DNA from: Mastacembelus armatus
Lineage: Eukaryota; Chordata; Actinopteri; Synbranchiformes; Mastacembelidae
DNA: 64,000 nucleotides
Reading direction: 5' to 3'
Assembly: GCF_900324485.2 (NCBI RefSeq)
Contig: NC_046655.1
Location: 15,621,757 to 15,685,756 of the forward strand
The notes under the pieces were generated by a model. It was not told the origin of the DNA, searched no databases, and worked only from the letters and a program-made list of their open reading frames with translations. The position numbers were made by a program, and so were the translations under genes. Below are positions 28,961 through 42,592 of the stretch, in pieces; within the stretch, counting starts at the first letter, position 1; each line of letters starts with the position of its first letter.

Positions 28961-30610
28961 TTGTTATATCAGACGGTTCCATCTTTCAGCTCTTATTTGA
29001 GAATTCACAGTATTTTATCTCCCATTCTGCTGAACTCATTCATTTTTCTCACTTGCACACGTATGTTTTCTTCTCATTTATAGTTATTGGATTGATATGT
29101 AGGAGGAAGTACAAAATAACAACAGGCCACGCAAAGGTAGAGAATACTAAATACTTCAAATTCAATCCCCTGAACATACAGTAGAAAGCAAAACATTGCT
29201 CCCAAAAAGCCCAACAGCGAAGATGAGCTGCTGACAGGGATTCTGGTGCACTGTTGTCTGAGATAGGCTATGGCTTTAGCTCTGGGCAGAGCAGGATGGG
29301 ATGTAACTGAGGAAAACTGAACTTTGACAAATCTCTTAGCAACAACCAAATTACCTCTGTCCTTTAAATGTTCTGATCATTTTTTCCCTCGTCTGCCTTA
29401 TTGTCTTAGAAAAATAGAAATCAGGAAAACATCGTTACAAAAATAAACCAAAAAGTTCATCCAAAGTCTACATCCACATGACAACTTCACAGAGATATCA
29501 ACTGATATTGCACAGCGAGGGATTTCTTCCAAAACGAAGCATATCACTGACACAATTTGTAGAAAAGAGAACACGTTAGGATGGTAAAATGATCAAAAGT
29601 TGCATGTTCTGATTAGGTCTGTTTGTTGTTTTTTTCCCAGAGACACAAAGCAGCACAATCCCAGGCCCTCCGACATCAGGCAGATATGTCCTCTTGAGTC
29701 CTGCTCCAAAGTCAAACAGTAAAAAGAGCAAAAGAAAAGCAGAAGTACCACTGGTGAATTCTGGTTGAAGGCACAGAGTTCCAAAAAAGGGTCGTGGATG
29801 CTGATTTTTGAAGTGCAGTGTTTTCGTGAGGGGATCCAACTCGCCTGATGGTTGGAGGGCAGGGCCTTAACTTCTCTGTGGAGACAGAAATCACATGGTG
29901 TTAGTGTTTCAGAGGCCAAAGCACAGAGTGGAAAGTAAATAAATAGTAAATTATTTTCTCCTTTTACTCCATGATAATTGAGAAGGAAATATTTTATGAG
30001 GTTGTCACAACTACAAGTACAAAATCATCAGAGCTAACATTTAGCCCTGTGTTTGGTCTGTAACCCTGAGAGCTGCTGCAGGAAATACAGAAAAATGATC
30101 ACATTTAATTCTATAATGTCTAGTCAATGCTGTTTGTTGACTGATTGTCCAATCTGTCAGGCTCAGTCCAAAATATTTGGCAGAACTGACAAAAACTGAA
30201 GCTGAGAGATGTAATTAGAAAACTCCCATGTAATTAAAGAGGCAGATTCAATCTAAGAAATATATGTGACAGCTTAAAAAACAGCGTGATATCTTAGTAA
30301 TACGCAGTCACCCTGAGAGTGGGCGGTGGACGGCTCAGGGTCTACATGTGCCGATCCACCCCCACCTTTTTCAGCATCTTCCTCGAAGTTAATCCTCACT
30401 GCAGTGGCAGATGGTGCTGGGAGCAGTCACTGCTGTGCCCTCAACAGCTCTTGTAGTTATGAACGATTGCATGGTCTTAGGCATTAAGTTGGATCATTGT
30501 AATCCACCACAACATATGCAGAGCGCAAATCCAACAGGCAGGAGAACTCTCCTTCTTCACTGCCCCCTCACTAAATGCTCTCCAAGGAGGCCATGAGGTG
30601 CTAACATGGT
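28961..30610. other. intergenic, no gene recognised
   Basis: Several overlapping frames of 80-108 codons near 29074-29919 on the minus strand have no recognisable domains. A GC-richer stretch at 30280-30600 reads as possible decayed coding sequence but matches nothing I know. Confidence 0.4.
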
Positions 30611-31495
30611 CTCCAGCCTTCAATATCCTGCAACAGCCTTCACTGGCCTCCACCAGCCTTCAACATCCTCCAACAGCCTTCACCGGCCTCCACCAGCCTT
30701 CAACATCCTCCAACAGCCTTCACCGGCCTCCACCAGCCTTCAACATCCCCCACCAGCCTTCACTGGCCTCCACCAGCCTTCAACATCCTCCAACAGCCTT
30801 CACCGGCCTCCACCAGCCTTCACCGGCCTCCACCAGCCTTCAACATCCTCCAACAGCCTTCACCGGCCTCCACCAGCCTTCCATATCCTGCAACAGCCTT
30901 CACTGGCCTCCACCAGCCTTCAACATCCTCCAACAGCCTTCACCGGCCTCCACCAGCCTTCACCGGCCTCCACCAGCCTTCACTGGCCTCCAACAGCCTA
31001 CAACATCCTCCACCAGCCTTCACCGGCCTCCACCAGCCTTCAACATCCTCCAACAGCCTTCACCGGCCTCCACCAGCCTTCCATATCCTGCAACAACCTT
31101 CACTGGCCTCCACCAGCCTTCAACATCCTCCAACAGCCTTCACCGGCCTCCACCAGCCTTCACCGGCCTCCACCAGCCTTCACTGGCCTCCAACAGCCTA
31201 CAACATCCTCCACCAGCCTTCACCGGCCTCCACCAGCCTTCAACATCCTCCAACAGCCTTCACCGGCCTCCACCAGCCTTCACCGGCCTCCACCAGCCTT
31301 CAACATCCTCCAACAGCCTTCACCGGCCTCCACCAGCCTTCCATATCCTGCAACAGCCTTCACTGGCCTCCACCAGCCTTCAACATCCTCCAACAGCCTT
31401 CACCGGCCTCCACCAGCCTTCACTGGCCTCCAACAGCCTACAACATCCTCCACCAGCCTTCACCGGCCTCCACCAGCCTTCAACAGCCTTCACCA
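30611..31495. repeat. 20-bp-unit minisatellite
   Basis: About 44 copies of a 20-bp unit, mainly CTCCACCAGCCTTCACCGGC and CTCCAACAGCCTTCACCGGC alternating with CTTCAACATC-type variants. Higher-order units of 40 and 60 bp are visible. Two frames stay open for about 300 codons (repeats such as HQPSTSSNSLHRPPPAF); this follows from the absence of stop triplets in the unit and is not evidence for a gene. Confidence 0.95.
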
Positions 31496-32234
31496 GCACA
31501 ACAGCCTTTGCTAAATGAACACATCAGGTGCTGTGAGCTGTCAGTCGTTCCTAACTACCTGATCATGGCCTTATGTGAGACCACATAAACTATGCATGTT
31601 TTTATTAAAGGTTCAAATACAACATTAAGCAGAGATTTTGAAGGAAGACTTGAATTCGTCTTGTTAATCCAAAATTCAAACCCCATAGTCAAGATGTCGG
31701 CAGCGTGAACTAGAGGTCAGGACACACCAGGATTTAAATTGTGACATTTTGCAGCATAACAAGAAAACTGGTTCTGTCAGAGCATCTGGTCAAGGAGGAG
31801 AATCCAAAAACATGATGCCATCATGGACTTTTAACTGTGTTGGAATGAGCTGCAAACCTACTGTCCTGTTGCCTCTTTAACTGATTCCTGCATTAAATAA
31901 AATGGTGCATGAAATGTCAGGGAGAGCAAACACAACAACAGCCCTGCAAACAGCCCCCAAGCATGTGGCCCCCACTTAGTGACACCCCTGCATTCAGTTT
32001 GAACACCTTCATTTGAACAGCTGTAAAGTGGCCAAATAAGCCAAAACACCCACATGTAATGTTGTGTAATATTTATGAGGCATGGATGCACAGTGTTCTG
32101 CTTTTCTGCAGGTCAACAGTAACTGTGCAGCTGAACAACCTGAACTTATGCAATACAATATTATAGGGAACCATAAAAGAATATTTAAATTTCTTCAGGC
32201 TGGTCTCTAAATTGCTTCTATGATTTTTTATTAT
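31496..32234. other. intergenic, no gene recognised
   Basis: No coding or RNA signal found. Confidence 0.4.
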
Positions 32235-32245
32235 ACATCCTTCAG

Positions 32246-32605
32246 TCTGAGTGGTTAGCACTGTTGCCTCACAGCAAGAAGGTCGTGGGTTCGCATCCCG
32301 GCCTTTCTGTGTGGAGTTTGCATGTTCTCCCTGTGCTTGCGTGGGTTTACTCCGGGTACTCCGGTTTCCTCCCACAGTCCAAAAACATGCATGTTAGGTT
32401 GATTGGTGACTCTAAAATTGCCCGTAGGAGTGAGTGTGAGTGTGTGAGGTTGTCTGTCTTTGTGTGTCTATATGTGGCCCTGCGACAGACTGGTGACCTG
32501 TCTAGGGTGTACCCCTGCCTTCCACCCGAGAGAGAGCTGGGATAGGCTCCAGCGGATCCCCGTGACCCTGAACAGGAAAAGCGGGTATAGAAGATGGATG
32601 GATGG
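32246..32605 (+). mobile_element. tRNA-derived SINE with target-site duplication
   Basis: An A-box-like GTGGTTAGCACTG is followed by a B-box-like GGGTTCGCATCCC, so the head is tRNA-derived. The body has GTGTGGAGTTTGCATGTTCT, TTCCTCCCACAGTCC and GATAGGCTCCAGCGGATCCC. It ends in GATGGATGG. The 11-bp direct repeat ACATCCTTCAG flanks it at 32235-32245 and 32606-32616, which shows target-primed insertion. The 5' end is somewhat short compared with the common consensus. Its body matches the unit of the minisatellite at 15245. Confidence 0.85.
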
Positions 32606-32616
32606 ACATCCTTCAG

Positions 32617-35588
32617 CTGTGTTATAATAAAAAACAAACATATCCATCCCATCTGATTAACATCCACAAGGTGGAGCTGCAGCATTTCTCTCAATGTTCC
32701 TCCTGTTGGAGCTTGTTATTTTTAGGAGCCTGCTCCTCTTCGTTTTGTTGTTGTTTGTCCTGTTAAATAGTTTTTGAGCGTCACATCACTGACACTCTGC
32801 ACACACGACTGACACTCGGCCGCTGCACATGTATATTTACATGAACAGGAAATTTAACAAATGACATTTGTGGCATTTGGACTCTTGGCCTGGATTACCT
32901 TAAGCATGAATGTGTTGTGTGTTTGACTATGCAAAGCAGATTAGGATGCAGAGACTCTGCATGTCTGTATGTTGAGCTGCATGTGTGACGTTGCACAGTG
33001 GGAATATATGAAAAATTAGATCTGATGCTCTAACCTGCAGGGTGGCCTTTATCAGCTCACATTTATTCTATTTTATTGTAGTTTTTTATTTATTTTTTAT
33101 TTATAGGGAGGAGGGATTGTGACCATTATTAATGGAGTTTGAGTTTAGTCTAGTAATTTATCCCCAAAACACAAAAATAGAAATGTGATGTTCTGATCTT
33201 TAACAATACAATGAATAAATCTGCAGCTTCAGTACAAAATGTCAGCTGTGAATTTAAAACAGAGCTCTGAAATACTGAAACACACAGTAATGATGTTACA
33301 GGTTTGGCTGTTGGATCAGTTTCCCCACAAAGACCCTCCCTGACCTCAGGCTGAGAAGTTGCCCGGTGGATCACGTAGCTCTCGGCTGCAAATCCAGCAT
33401 CAGTCAATAAGAGCGGCAGCCTGCAGGACTTATCCTGAGCCAAAGTGTTTCTCTAACCATTACACAAACACAACCACAGTTTTAAAGGGTCTGCAAAGTC
33501 TGAGGCCTCAGAGCTAAAACACAAATCCACACCAACACACACATCTCGCATCTCACACACATAAACTGACTGTATCCAAATCTGTTTTCACACCCAACCT
33601 ACATAATCCAGGGACGGCCTGGCTGCTTCTTGCATGGACAGGAATTATGGGAAATCTGACAGTGACAGGCACTCATGAAGGGGCCTGCAGCTGTCACATG
33701 TTGGTGCAGCCCTAAAATAGACAGCAGTGATGAGAAAGGTGCATCGGTTTTTCACCCGAAGATGCTTCAGACTGGATTTCTGTCTGAGAATTTAGATTTC
33801 AGTGGCAAAGAAACCAAACTCTTCCACAAGAAAGTCCAAAACAAGAGTACACAAGAGTACAACACTACACTTCAAAACAACGGTCTCCACTGAAACCACA
33901 AATGTCCTATATACTCACTGGTGCATGTCAGGATGCAGGTTTAAGAAAAGAGTTATTGAAAATCACGGGTGGGCATCAAATGGTCAACATGAACTTTCAT
34001 TTGGTTTGTAAAACACAGTCTTGGTGGCAGATACATGAGCAGAACTCTCTTCATGAGCGCTCCACTTCTTCCCTGGTTTTTTAGCCGTCTTGGATGAATG
34101 AAAGAACATTCGGTGCTGCTCGGCGTCGACACAGCCCACGACTTCACGCCCTCGTCCTCGCTGAGAAGGAAGTGTGATGGAGATGAGCTGCAGAGATGAC
34201 TGTCGGCTGCAGAGATGCTCCACGGAGTCACAGAGGAGATCTGAACTGATCTTAGCCAACACGCTGCTGAAGCCTCGTATGAAGGTGCAGATTCTGCAGA
34301 GCTCTGCAGAGTTACATCACCATGATGACCAATGACTCTCAGGAACCGTAGCACAGAAACACTGTCACACACAGGAAGTTAGCAGACCTCAATGTTAGTT
34401 AATACAGAAGATCATATTTAAGCTCACACCTTGTGCTGGATGTGCAGCTGTCAGGCATCAAGTCCTCCAGACTATTTTACAGGTGGTTCGTCCATAAACC
34501 GATATGAACAAATAAACTGTTAACATGATAAAAACCATAATCTGTGACAGAGTTTTGGTAAATGTTTGGTTGGTTCTGGGGAAAGTCGTGGTTTTTAAAA
34601 CAGAAAACACACTGAGCTGGTGATCGAAGGCTACTTCTGCACAGGAAACCTGCTGGATTTTCACATTAAAGGTCTCCTACTAACTGAAGTGAGGACTCTG
34701 ACCTGTACGACACTTTTCCTCACATTACAGTTGACCTGCTGTTTCTGTTCTAGTGTGTTTATTCATTATGCAGTTTTTTTAGTGTTAGTTGGAAATGATG
34801 TTTGACCCACATTAATGATTCTTTACTTGCATCTGTCTTTTTGTTCGCATAATGTGTGAAAGTATGTGGGATTTAAAAACCAAAACCAATAAAAAAGACT
34901 CCGCCATGTCCCCGTCCAGCCCTGACACACATCTGTGACCAGCCGTTTAGCTGAGGCCTCACAGGAAGCTGTTCCATTAACGTGGCCGACCAATAAAATT
35001 CAATCAAGCACGGCCTGCTGTGATTGGCCGGTGGGAGCATGTGACCTTGCCTCCTGTGTGACACCAACAGCAGCTCCGCTCTGATTACTACAACACACAG
35101 TCACATATTGTCTATTTATATTTTGGGTTAACGCAGTGAATTTCATTACTGAGTAATTAAATCTGTGTGTTGATGCGTGGCTGATGTGCACATGGAGCCA
35201 AACGTGCTGCTGTCGGCTAAACGCATGAAAATACACAGACTTATATGACGCAGCTGCGCCACCTCGTCTGTGGATAATCAAACAGGATTTTCCATCTTTA
35301 AGCCTCTAAAAATAGCTCCCAAATTCAGGGAGGGGGCTCCATCACTGTCCATCCTGTCAGCCAAGCACAGGGTCACATACCCAGGTCTGAGTGTTGTACA
35401 TCTCACAATATATTTAAAAGATAAACTACGTTACATATTATTAGACATTATATTAGTATTAGTCTTTTGTTAAAAAATAATGTGCACAAATTGTTAAATG
35501 TTCAGTTTTTTTTAAATGTCACCTAATAAAAATGTGCTTATTTATAAAGATGCTGATTAGAATGAGAATGGTCCTAATGCAGTATTAT
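32617..35588. other. intergenic, no gene recognised
   Basis: Short overlapping frames on both strands only (the longest about 139 codons at 33953-34372, minus) and no family features. AT-rich in places. Confidence 0.4.
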
Positions 35589-35636
35589 TATACAGTATAA
35601 TATACAGTATTATTATACTGTATATTATACTGTATA
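35589..35636. repeat. AT-rich perfect hairpin
   Basis: A 21-bp arm (35589-35609, starting TATACAGTATAATATACAG) and its exact reverse complement (35616-35636) are separated by TTATTA. Confidence 0.9.
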
Positions 35637-38427
35637 TATCATTACAGTTTAATGTTTATGTTGTATAGTTGCAGGAGGTGAAGCTTTGGCCTATTGTACT
35701 TTACTAATGTTTGGGAAGTTGAATCATTTTTACTAACTGAGCCTATATGAACATGTTTTTATAGTAAGTTGTAATACACAGATTACACAGATTACACAGC
35801 TGTAATACATGTGGGCTGTCTGCAGTAAAATAAGCCACATTTTAAAGCTAATGTGCTGCCTCAGAGTCTGTAACGTGAGTGAACCAGTAAAGACATAACA
35901 GCGTATCACCAACAACGGTGCCAAAGCACAAGTTGTTGGACTCACAACCATTTTACAGCCCAGCAGCCATCTACTCCTTCTACTCCATGTACTGTATTAT
36001 TTTTACTTCACTGCTGCAAAAATCTTTTTTACCTTTAATCAGATTTTTATTGCTCATGAATTAATGTTTCAGCAGCGTTTTACTGGACACTTGGACCTGC
36101 AGTTTATTTTTATACAGAACTGCAGCAAATTGCTCGTAATAGTCTCAGTTAATCAATCTGATTTGTACTCAAAGTACAAGTACTTCAAATGTCTGAGTAC
36201 AGCATTAGAGTACATGTTAGTTGTACTGCACCATGAGCTAAAAGGTTAATACAGGAAGAGAAAACCAGAGTCTGATGATTTTGGAATCTTATGTAACGCA
36301 GATGTTTCCAGTACAAACAAGCTACGTCCTAATGCTCCAGGTCAGATGTGTGATTGGCTGCAAGCAGCAGCACCCTGAGGTGCCATCATCATCATCATCA
36401 TCATCATCATCATGTCCAGCAGCAGCATTGGTGCTGCAGCATCTCATGGTGACGCCTCTTTCTTTTGCTTCTTTCCTGCTTCTCTCCTGATCCCAGAATA
36501 GAAAAACATTAAGGGAGATTTTTTTAACTCAGGGTTTCCCTGTCTGGTGTCACCTTTTTGACAGCTGAGCATTTAGGTGAGTACAGATTTATATAGTTAC
36601 TATTTTCATATTAAACAGCAGCTGAGCACATCCTGCAGGAAAAACTGGGTCTAATATCTTCAAAGTGAGAAAACTGCTGTGCTGATGTTAACAAATGTCC
36701 TTAACTTAAAAGCAAAGGTTCATTAAAGATCATATCAGTCTGTCTTTTGAAGCTTGTGCACAATGCAGGACTGTGCAGAGGCGGAAAACACTAAAAGTAC
36801 TAAGACACTTCAGTTTGTCCATCATATGTTACTTCAGAGGAAATATTGTATTTTATCTGTCGGCTTCACAGATTAAGATTATCCATTAAAGAGTTAATCA
36901 AATGTGATGCACTTAGAGCTTAAACTGTTAAAGGCTGCAGGGTCAGGATGTGGTCTTATCAAACAGAACAGAGATTCAGCAGAAACTGCTTCTTAAACTG
37001 GAGGCAATTAAAAACTGGGCACTTTGAGTCCAAGAGGGTTAAATGAGGATTTAGTGTTTGGTTCTGTCTTGATGTGATGACGTTAGGCAGAAAATACGAG
37101 GCAGGTGTTTTAATGTGTGACTTTTTAATTTAATGATTAAATTTAAAGATTAAGTTTACAGTTTATCCTGTTTTCAAATAAGGAATCTGTTCGTTTGCAT
37201 TTCACCCCTGTAGTGTAGAGTCAGTGTGTCACTGAAATGGAGGTGATGTTACACCTCCAAAGGAAACAGCAGGAAGTCCAGGATGGAGGTGGCAGCGCAG
37301 GGTGGGACCACAGGGCAGGGAGCGGGGTTAATTAGCATCCTCAGCACAGTTCACACACATTCGATTCATTCAGGCCTTCACAATGCTTCCCCTTTTAAAG
37401 AGAACCTCTCTCCTCCCAGGCTCAACAATTAGGTTACATAAGCTCATCTGAGTCTTGCATTTCCATGTCACAGAGCTCGAGCCAGCTGAGCAGCTCGGCT
37501 GAAAACCCTTCATTACCACACACCAATGAGGCAATCACTTTCTATTTACTCTCGTCCTCACACGCGGCTGCCGGTACAGCCCAGGTTTAAAATAACCTAC
37601 ATGAGGATGTAGTGAGCTACACGCTGCCACGTTCATCTGAGGAGAAACTGAAAACCACCATGGACATAAGGAAACAACCACACACAGAGTGAAGGTCATC
37701 ACATCTAGATTGGAAGCTAATTACAAAACCTCCCTTTCACCTGCTCCTCCCAAACCACATTTACATGTGCAGCAGTAACATTGGAACCTGTTTACAGTTC
37801 AGGGCTGACCAGGAGTCACAGCAGATGAGATGACTGCTCCTCTGCCTACGACCAAACCTCCATACACGAGATTGGTGCTTATGCAACTGGAGGCTTAAAT
37901 CCCGTGGAGGGAGCAGTGATGGACAGAGGAGCTGAAATGTGAAGACAGATTCCTACGCTCAGAGATCAACGTTTTTACTGCAGCTCTTTTCCAAGCTCAG
38001 TGCTGCTCATTTACAATCAGCCAGTGATTAGTGTGATTGAGAAACACCGTGACTAACGTCACCAAAGCCCCCGTGCTGTAACTGCTCCTCTTTCCTCCAG
38101 CAGCTCTTTGTTTTCACTGTGGTATCTGAGTCTTTGCTGAAGCTCCACAGTGACTCAGCTGTGACTGGGGCCTACAGAGACACACCTGGAGGTTTAGGAC
38201 TACACAGCAACGCTGGGTTCGCCTGTGGCTCTCTGCTGTTTTTTATTCAAACAAATGTTGCTTATTTTATTTTTATTCTTATTTTAAAAAGTGCAAATGC
38301 ATGTTCTAAAGATCATTAGCAGTGTGAACATTAAACACTGTTTTGTCCTGCACGTTTAAATCAGCTGTGCTGGGCTGAATAACAGACACGCTCATTATTC
38401 AAACTGCAGCCTCCAGGTTGACTGACA
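35637..38427. other. intergenic, no gene recognised
   Basis: Contains a short (ATC)n tract at about 36385-36412. The stretch 37310-37570 has TTAATTAGCATCC and other homeobox-like words and could be regulatory, but nothing proves it. Confidence 0.35.
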
Positions 38428-38482
38428 GGGGTTCCTAATAAACCGACTCTGTCTGACACAGGGGTTCCTAATAAACTGACCA
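38428..38482 (-). repeat. two copies of a 33-bp repeat
   Basis: GTTCCTAATAAAC begins at 38431 and 38464, exactly 33 bp apart. In reverse it is the unit of the minisatellite at 50131-50325 (GTTTATTAGGAACCCCTGTG). Confidence 0.85.
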
Positions 38483-39994
38483 TAGGGTTCTTATGTATCC
38501 ACATCATTACAAAACTGCGGGGCAGCCCTGTGGTGGATTCAGGTCAGTCCCTCTAAATGAAGGCCTGTGTCAGTCTGGTAAAAACCTCCCTGACCAACAG
38601 CCTCGTGTCTCCTCGGTCCTCAGAGCAGGAATAAAAACTCCGGGACGTCCTTCCATGGATCGAGGATCGATCTGGGATGTGCTCATGGTTTTCCAGGACG
38701 AGCTCCGTCACATCTTTGCTCTCTCGCTGCTTTTCAGTTTATTAGATCAACAGTGGAGGCTGCAGCTGAGGACCGACCCCGTGTACACATGCATATAAAA
38801 AATAAATATAAATGTGTGTGTGTTATGTAACTTCCTCGTTTCATTGTCTCGCCTGCTTCCAGCGTCTTCCCAGCCTGTGCCGAGTGGATCAGGGGTCATA
38901 GGAGTCAGCAGGAGGCCAGGACAGTAAACACCCTCAGTGTGTTCAGAAAACCCTTCATGTGCAGCCACAGATTTACTTCTGCCAGTCATGTTCTAATCAC
39001 AGCTGACTGGTAAAACTGCAGTCTGTTAGTCGTCGTGCTCTGCTGTCACACGAAGCTTCAGACTGGACTAAAGGCATTCAGGAGGAAAATGGAAGCACGT
39101 AATGCGACACACGTAAAAACTGCACATCTTGTACGTGTTTATACGAGCGGCGACGGCCGCATTGGCCTGAGATTCCACAGCAGCTCAGATTAGTCAGGGA
39201 TCCATTTCTGGCATCTCCTCGCTCTCAGTGAAATGAGATGTCAGTCACTGTGACTGGGTATTTCTGTCAGCATGCAAACTTTTTTAATCTTTTCCAACTT
39301 TCAAGTTCAGGCTGAAAATCTGCACCAGCACGAGGCATTCAAGGTCACAAAGACACTTAGACACCAAAGCTCAAAGAAAAACCTCAGGTGGAAACACCAA
39401 CAAGAACAAAGTGAAGAATCACATGAACTGAAGGAAACTAACATGTTGTGGTATCAGTGTTAAACTGATTTGAACCTGGAGACTTGTCGTCTGAAAACAG
39501 CCACATTTTTCCCACATATTCCCACTATAGTGTTTTCATTTTGAGATGAAACTGCTTCCACTTGATTCTAAATGCCAACATGAAAATGTCAAACTGTTCC
39601 TTTAGCCACCAATACAACAACTAGATCCAACCCTAAACCTCAGAACACCCCGGGGAGCGTTACAGGCTCTCTGTGATGAATTAAAGGAGAACATTAATGT
39701 CAGATTTCTCCGGTCGTTTCCCTCCTTGGCAGCATCGGTCGAGCTGCGGCCGTCGGCCGCCAGCAGCAGACGGCTTCCCCTAATTGGGATCTGCAGGACG
39801 GCCGCCAGTTCACCAGATTACAAGGCAGCCGCGGCTCTGCCAGAATTTCTGAGTATTGGACGGCGTCCCAGTGCTCGTAGATAGTCCTGTTATATCTGGC
39901 TAATTGATGCGTCCAGCAGATAGTGGGGGCAGTAGAGCAGTTTAGTCTGACAAAACCAAGCACAGAGGGAATAGATGGAGATGTAACAGTGACA
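38483..39994. other. intergenic, no gene recognised
   Basis: The stretch 39700-39930 is GC-richer and holds CCTAATTGGG and CTAATTGATGCG, possible homeodomain sites; a conserved non-coding element is possible but unproven. Confidence 0.3.
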
Positions 39995-40160
39995 CTACGG
40001 CCATAAGTTTATAGACACCCAAATATTACAGCCTTTACAATAGTGATCACCTCTGCACCAATAACATTTTCCTTTGCTGGAACTAAAAGGAACAACAGAC
40101 CTGATCAAAAGTCTGTTAATGTATGTGTGCAGGTCTGTCCACATACTTTTGGCCATGCAG
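39995..40160. mobile_element. Tc1-like miniature transposon (MITE)
   Basis: The ends are imperfect inverted repeats: CTACGGCCATAAGTTTATAG ACACCC on the left and, in reverse, CTGCATGGCCAAAAGTATG TGGACA on the right. These resemble the GGCCAAAAGTATGTGGACA ends of a common fish Tc1-type element, and the internal CCTTTGCTGGAACTAAAAGG matches part of its body. It is only about 165 bp, with no transposase. Confidence 0.65.
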
Positions 40161-42541
40161 AGATTCAATACCGTGGCTGTTCTGGAGCTTTTAATCAAAT
40201 CACCTGAACATGAGGTTCATCTGGGGCTTTACCTTTATTTTTATTGTTTTACTAAAGACCAGTGTCTGCTCCTGTTCTTTCGTGTCATATTTGTGTGAAC
40301 ATTTGATTTTGTTGATTCTCTGTTAACATCCTCACACTTTAGTATCAAGATTCATAAAATGCAAAAAAGAGGAAATGTGTTTGCAGAGATTAGAGGCAGC
40401 TCACTGTGAGTCTGGTCTAAACTACGATGCAGGCTCTAATTACGGAGTGAAGTCAGATGAGAGTAACAAAAGATCCAGGCTAACATGTACGTTGGCTCTT
40501 GGTCGGCTGCGTCCAGATGTTGCCCTGCAGGCGGTGTGGAGGTGAGGCCACGTGGGTCTGCGGCTCCGTGCTCGCCGACACAAGCTGAGCACAACAGAGC
40601 TGATGCTGAATGATTGTTTTCTTGGTGTAAAACGCTCCTGTTGTCATGGTTATGAAGTCCACATCGTGGAGCAGGTGGAAAAAAGGCCAGTGCACACAAA
40701 CGTTATGTAATCTAACCAGATTCAGGCAGCGAGGGGACCTGGACACTCACGAAAATCTACAGAGCTGAAACAATTCAAGTCAGGAGGGCAAGCTCGAGGA
40801 TAACGGGGCAGCAAAATCCAGCCAAGATGATCTAACTGGAAAATATACCTCCTTCAGAAAAAGGCTGAACTTCTGTCAGAGTGAATGACTCCAGTTTCAC
40901 GTTTCTTTCTCATCTCTTTTATCCCAACAACAGATAAATATCCACATTACATTGTCCAGGTACTGGACTCAGTCTGCAACATCTGCATGAAACAGGTCAA
41001 ACAAAAACTCTGGTTCAGTCTTTCAACTCGTCTCCAGGTGTCACTTTGTGCACAAGCTCCAAAATAATGTCCCCAAAATCAAACCTGTTCCTGTTCTTCC
41101 TGAACCAAGACTACAGGTGCACAGACACAGATGGAGCTTTGGTTTTGCCTCAGCTGTTGTTTTTGGCAGAATAAAGAGAAAATTACACCTGAAGTCTAGA
41201 AAAACACTGTAGAGACACACGTGTTCATTCTGGCACTAAAACTGAGCTTTCTGCTTTGGTCAGGAGAAGAAACACCTGAAGTGGAGACACCAAAGACAAA
41301 GTGTCCCATGGGGGGGCGCTCTGGGCCCATCAAGGCTCTTTGGAAGCTCCAGCTGCTGACGAGCCTGTAGACTCATCTGCAGTTTTTAGCCAAAATTATG
41401 AAAATCAATTCTGCAAAGTTTCCTCTCACTGTTCATTTTACTATATTTTCACTGAGAAGCTTTAATACATGCGTCTTTATTGGCTGTGTGACGGCACTGA
41501 AGCCCTTTATCACCTGCTTTGAAAGTCCAAACCAGTCAAACACAAACTCAGTGTTCATGCTTCCTAACAGACTCCTCTGCTGCCACAGCCTCTTCACTCA
41601 GACTGGTTTTACCGTAAAATGTCAATGTACGACCTCAACCTGCAAAGTAACGTCAGCTGTCAGGTGAACACAGCAGAGGGAAGAACGTTCAAAGGTACAA
41701 AGCAGCAAAATATATGAGAATATTGCTTCAAAATAAAATAGTACCAAGTGTTTACTTTGACACAATGACTGAATATTGTCCCTCATGTTGCTCCGTATCT
41801 GCACACGAGGAGCTGCAGATCTATGAAATAACCACATAGGTCGCTCACAGGCACTAACCTGGTTCAGGTCTCTGCTCTGTCCTCTTCTCTTGGCTGTCAC
41901 TCCCTCGTTCACACAGTGAGTCCTTCAAAAAGCATCGCCCATGTTGTTTGGGTTGAAGTGGCCATGAGGCAGGCTGCTGTCCCTGTGACTGGACCGGCTC
42001 TTCCTTAGAAAAGAGAAAGTGTTTCACTCCTGTGACAGAACCTGAGAGGAGGAGAACAGGTGTCTGCGTCTCAAAAATATAGTTTCTCCAGATCTACACT
42101 AAGACCATAATCCAACTGATATAGAGAAGGTCTGTGGGAAATATTTACATGTTTGCTGCAACTGTTCAGTGTAAACAAAACTGCAGGGAAGGTATGAAAA
42201 ATAAGATTTGGCTTTTTCTGTTGTTGTGCTGCTGAATGTGGACTGAGTCTGTTTGCTCCTGTTGTCAAGTAATTATTCCAGGTCCTGATCACCTACAGAG
42301 CATCAACGTCCTGTGCGTCCTGGTCCATCCAAGGGTGAATGGTCTGCAGGTGCTGCTGCTTTATTAAAGGGCCGCTGCTTTATGCGTAACTCCTCCGTTT
42401 TTTCACAAAGGGACGTGCTCAACAGATGGGGGGGGATTAAAATGTGCTTTTTATAGATCAGCCCCCGCCGCACTTCAAACTTTTCAGGATTGCAAAGTGT
42501 TGATGCTCCGGCTGCTGTGTGCAAAGTCCCGTTAATGGGGG
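40161..42541. other. 3' side of kcna5, no gene recognised
   Basis: Non-coding by my reading. The kcna5 3' untranslated region probably occupies the right part; minus-strand AATAAA signals occur at 42542-42547 and 42360-42365. Confidence 0.4.
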
Positions 42542-42592
42542 TTTATTCTACACAGCTGCGGGCTTTTAATGGAAAAAGTGAGGCCTGCAGGA

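Noticed and set aside
30598-31518. Two proline/serine-rich frames of about 300 codons
   Set aside because: Pure 20-bp tandem repeat without stop triplets; two overlapping frames are equally open, and there is no start context or splice signal.
32246-32320. A functional tRNA gene
   Set aside because: A and B boxes are present but the sequence continues into a SINE body, ends in GATGG repeats and is flanked by a target-site duplication.
39995-40160. A hairpin RNA gene from the inverted ends
   Set aside because: The ends match those of a known type of fish Tc1-like element; a MITE explains them better.
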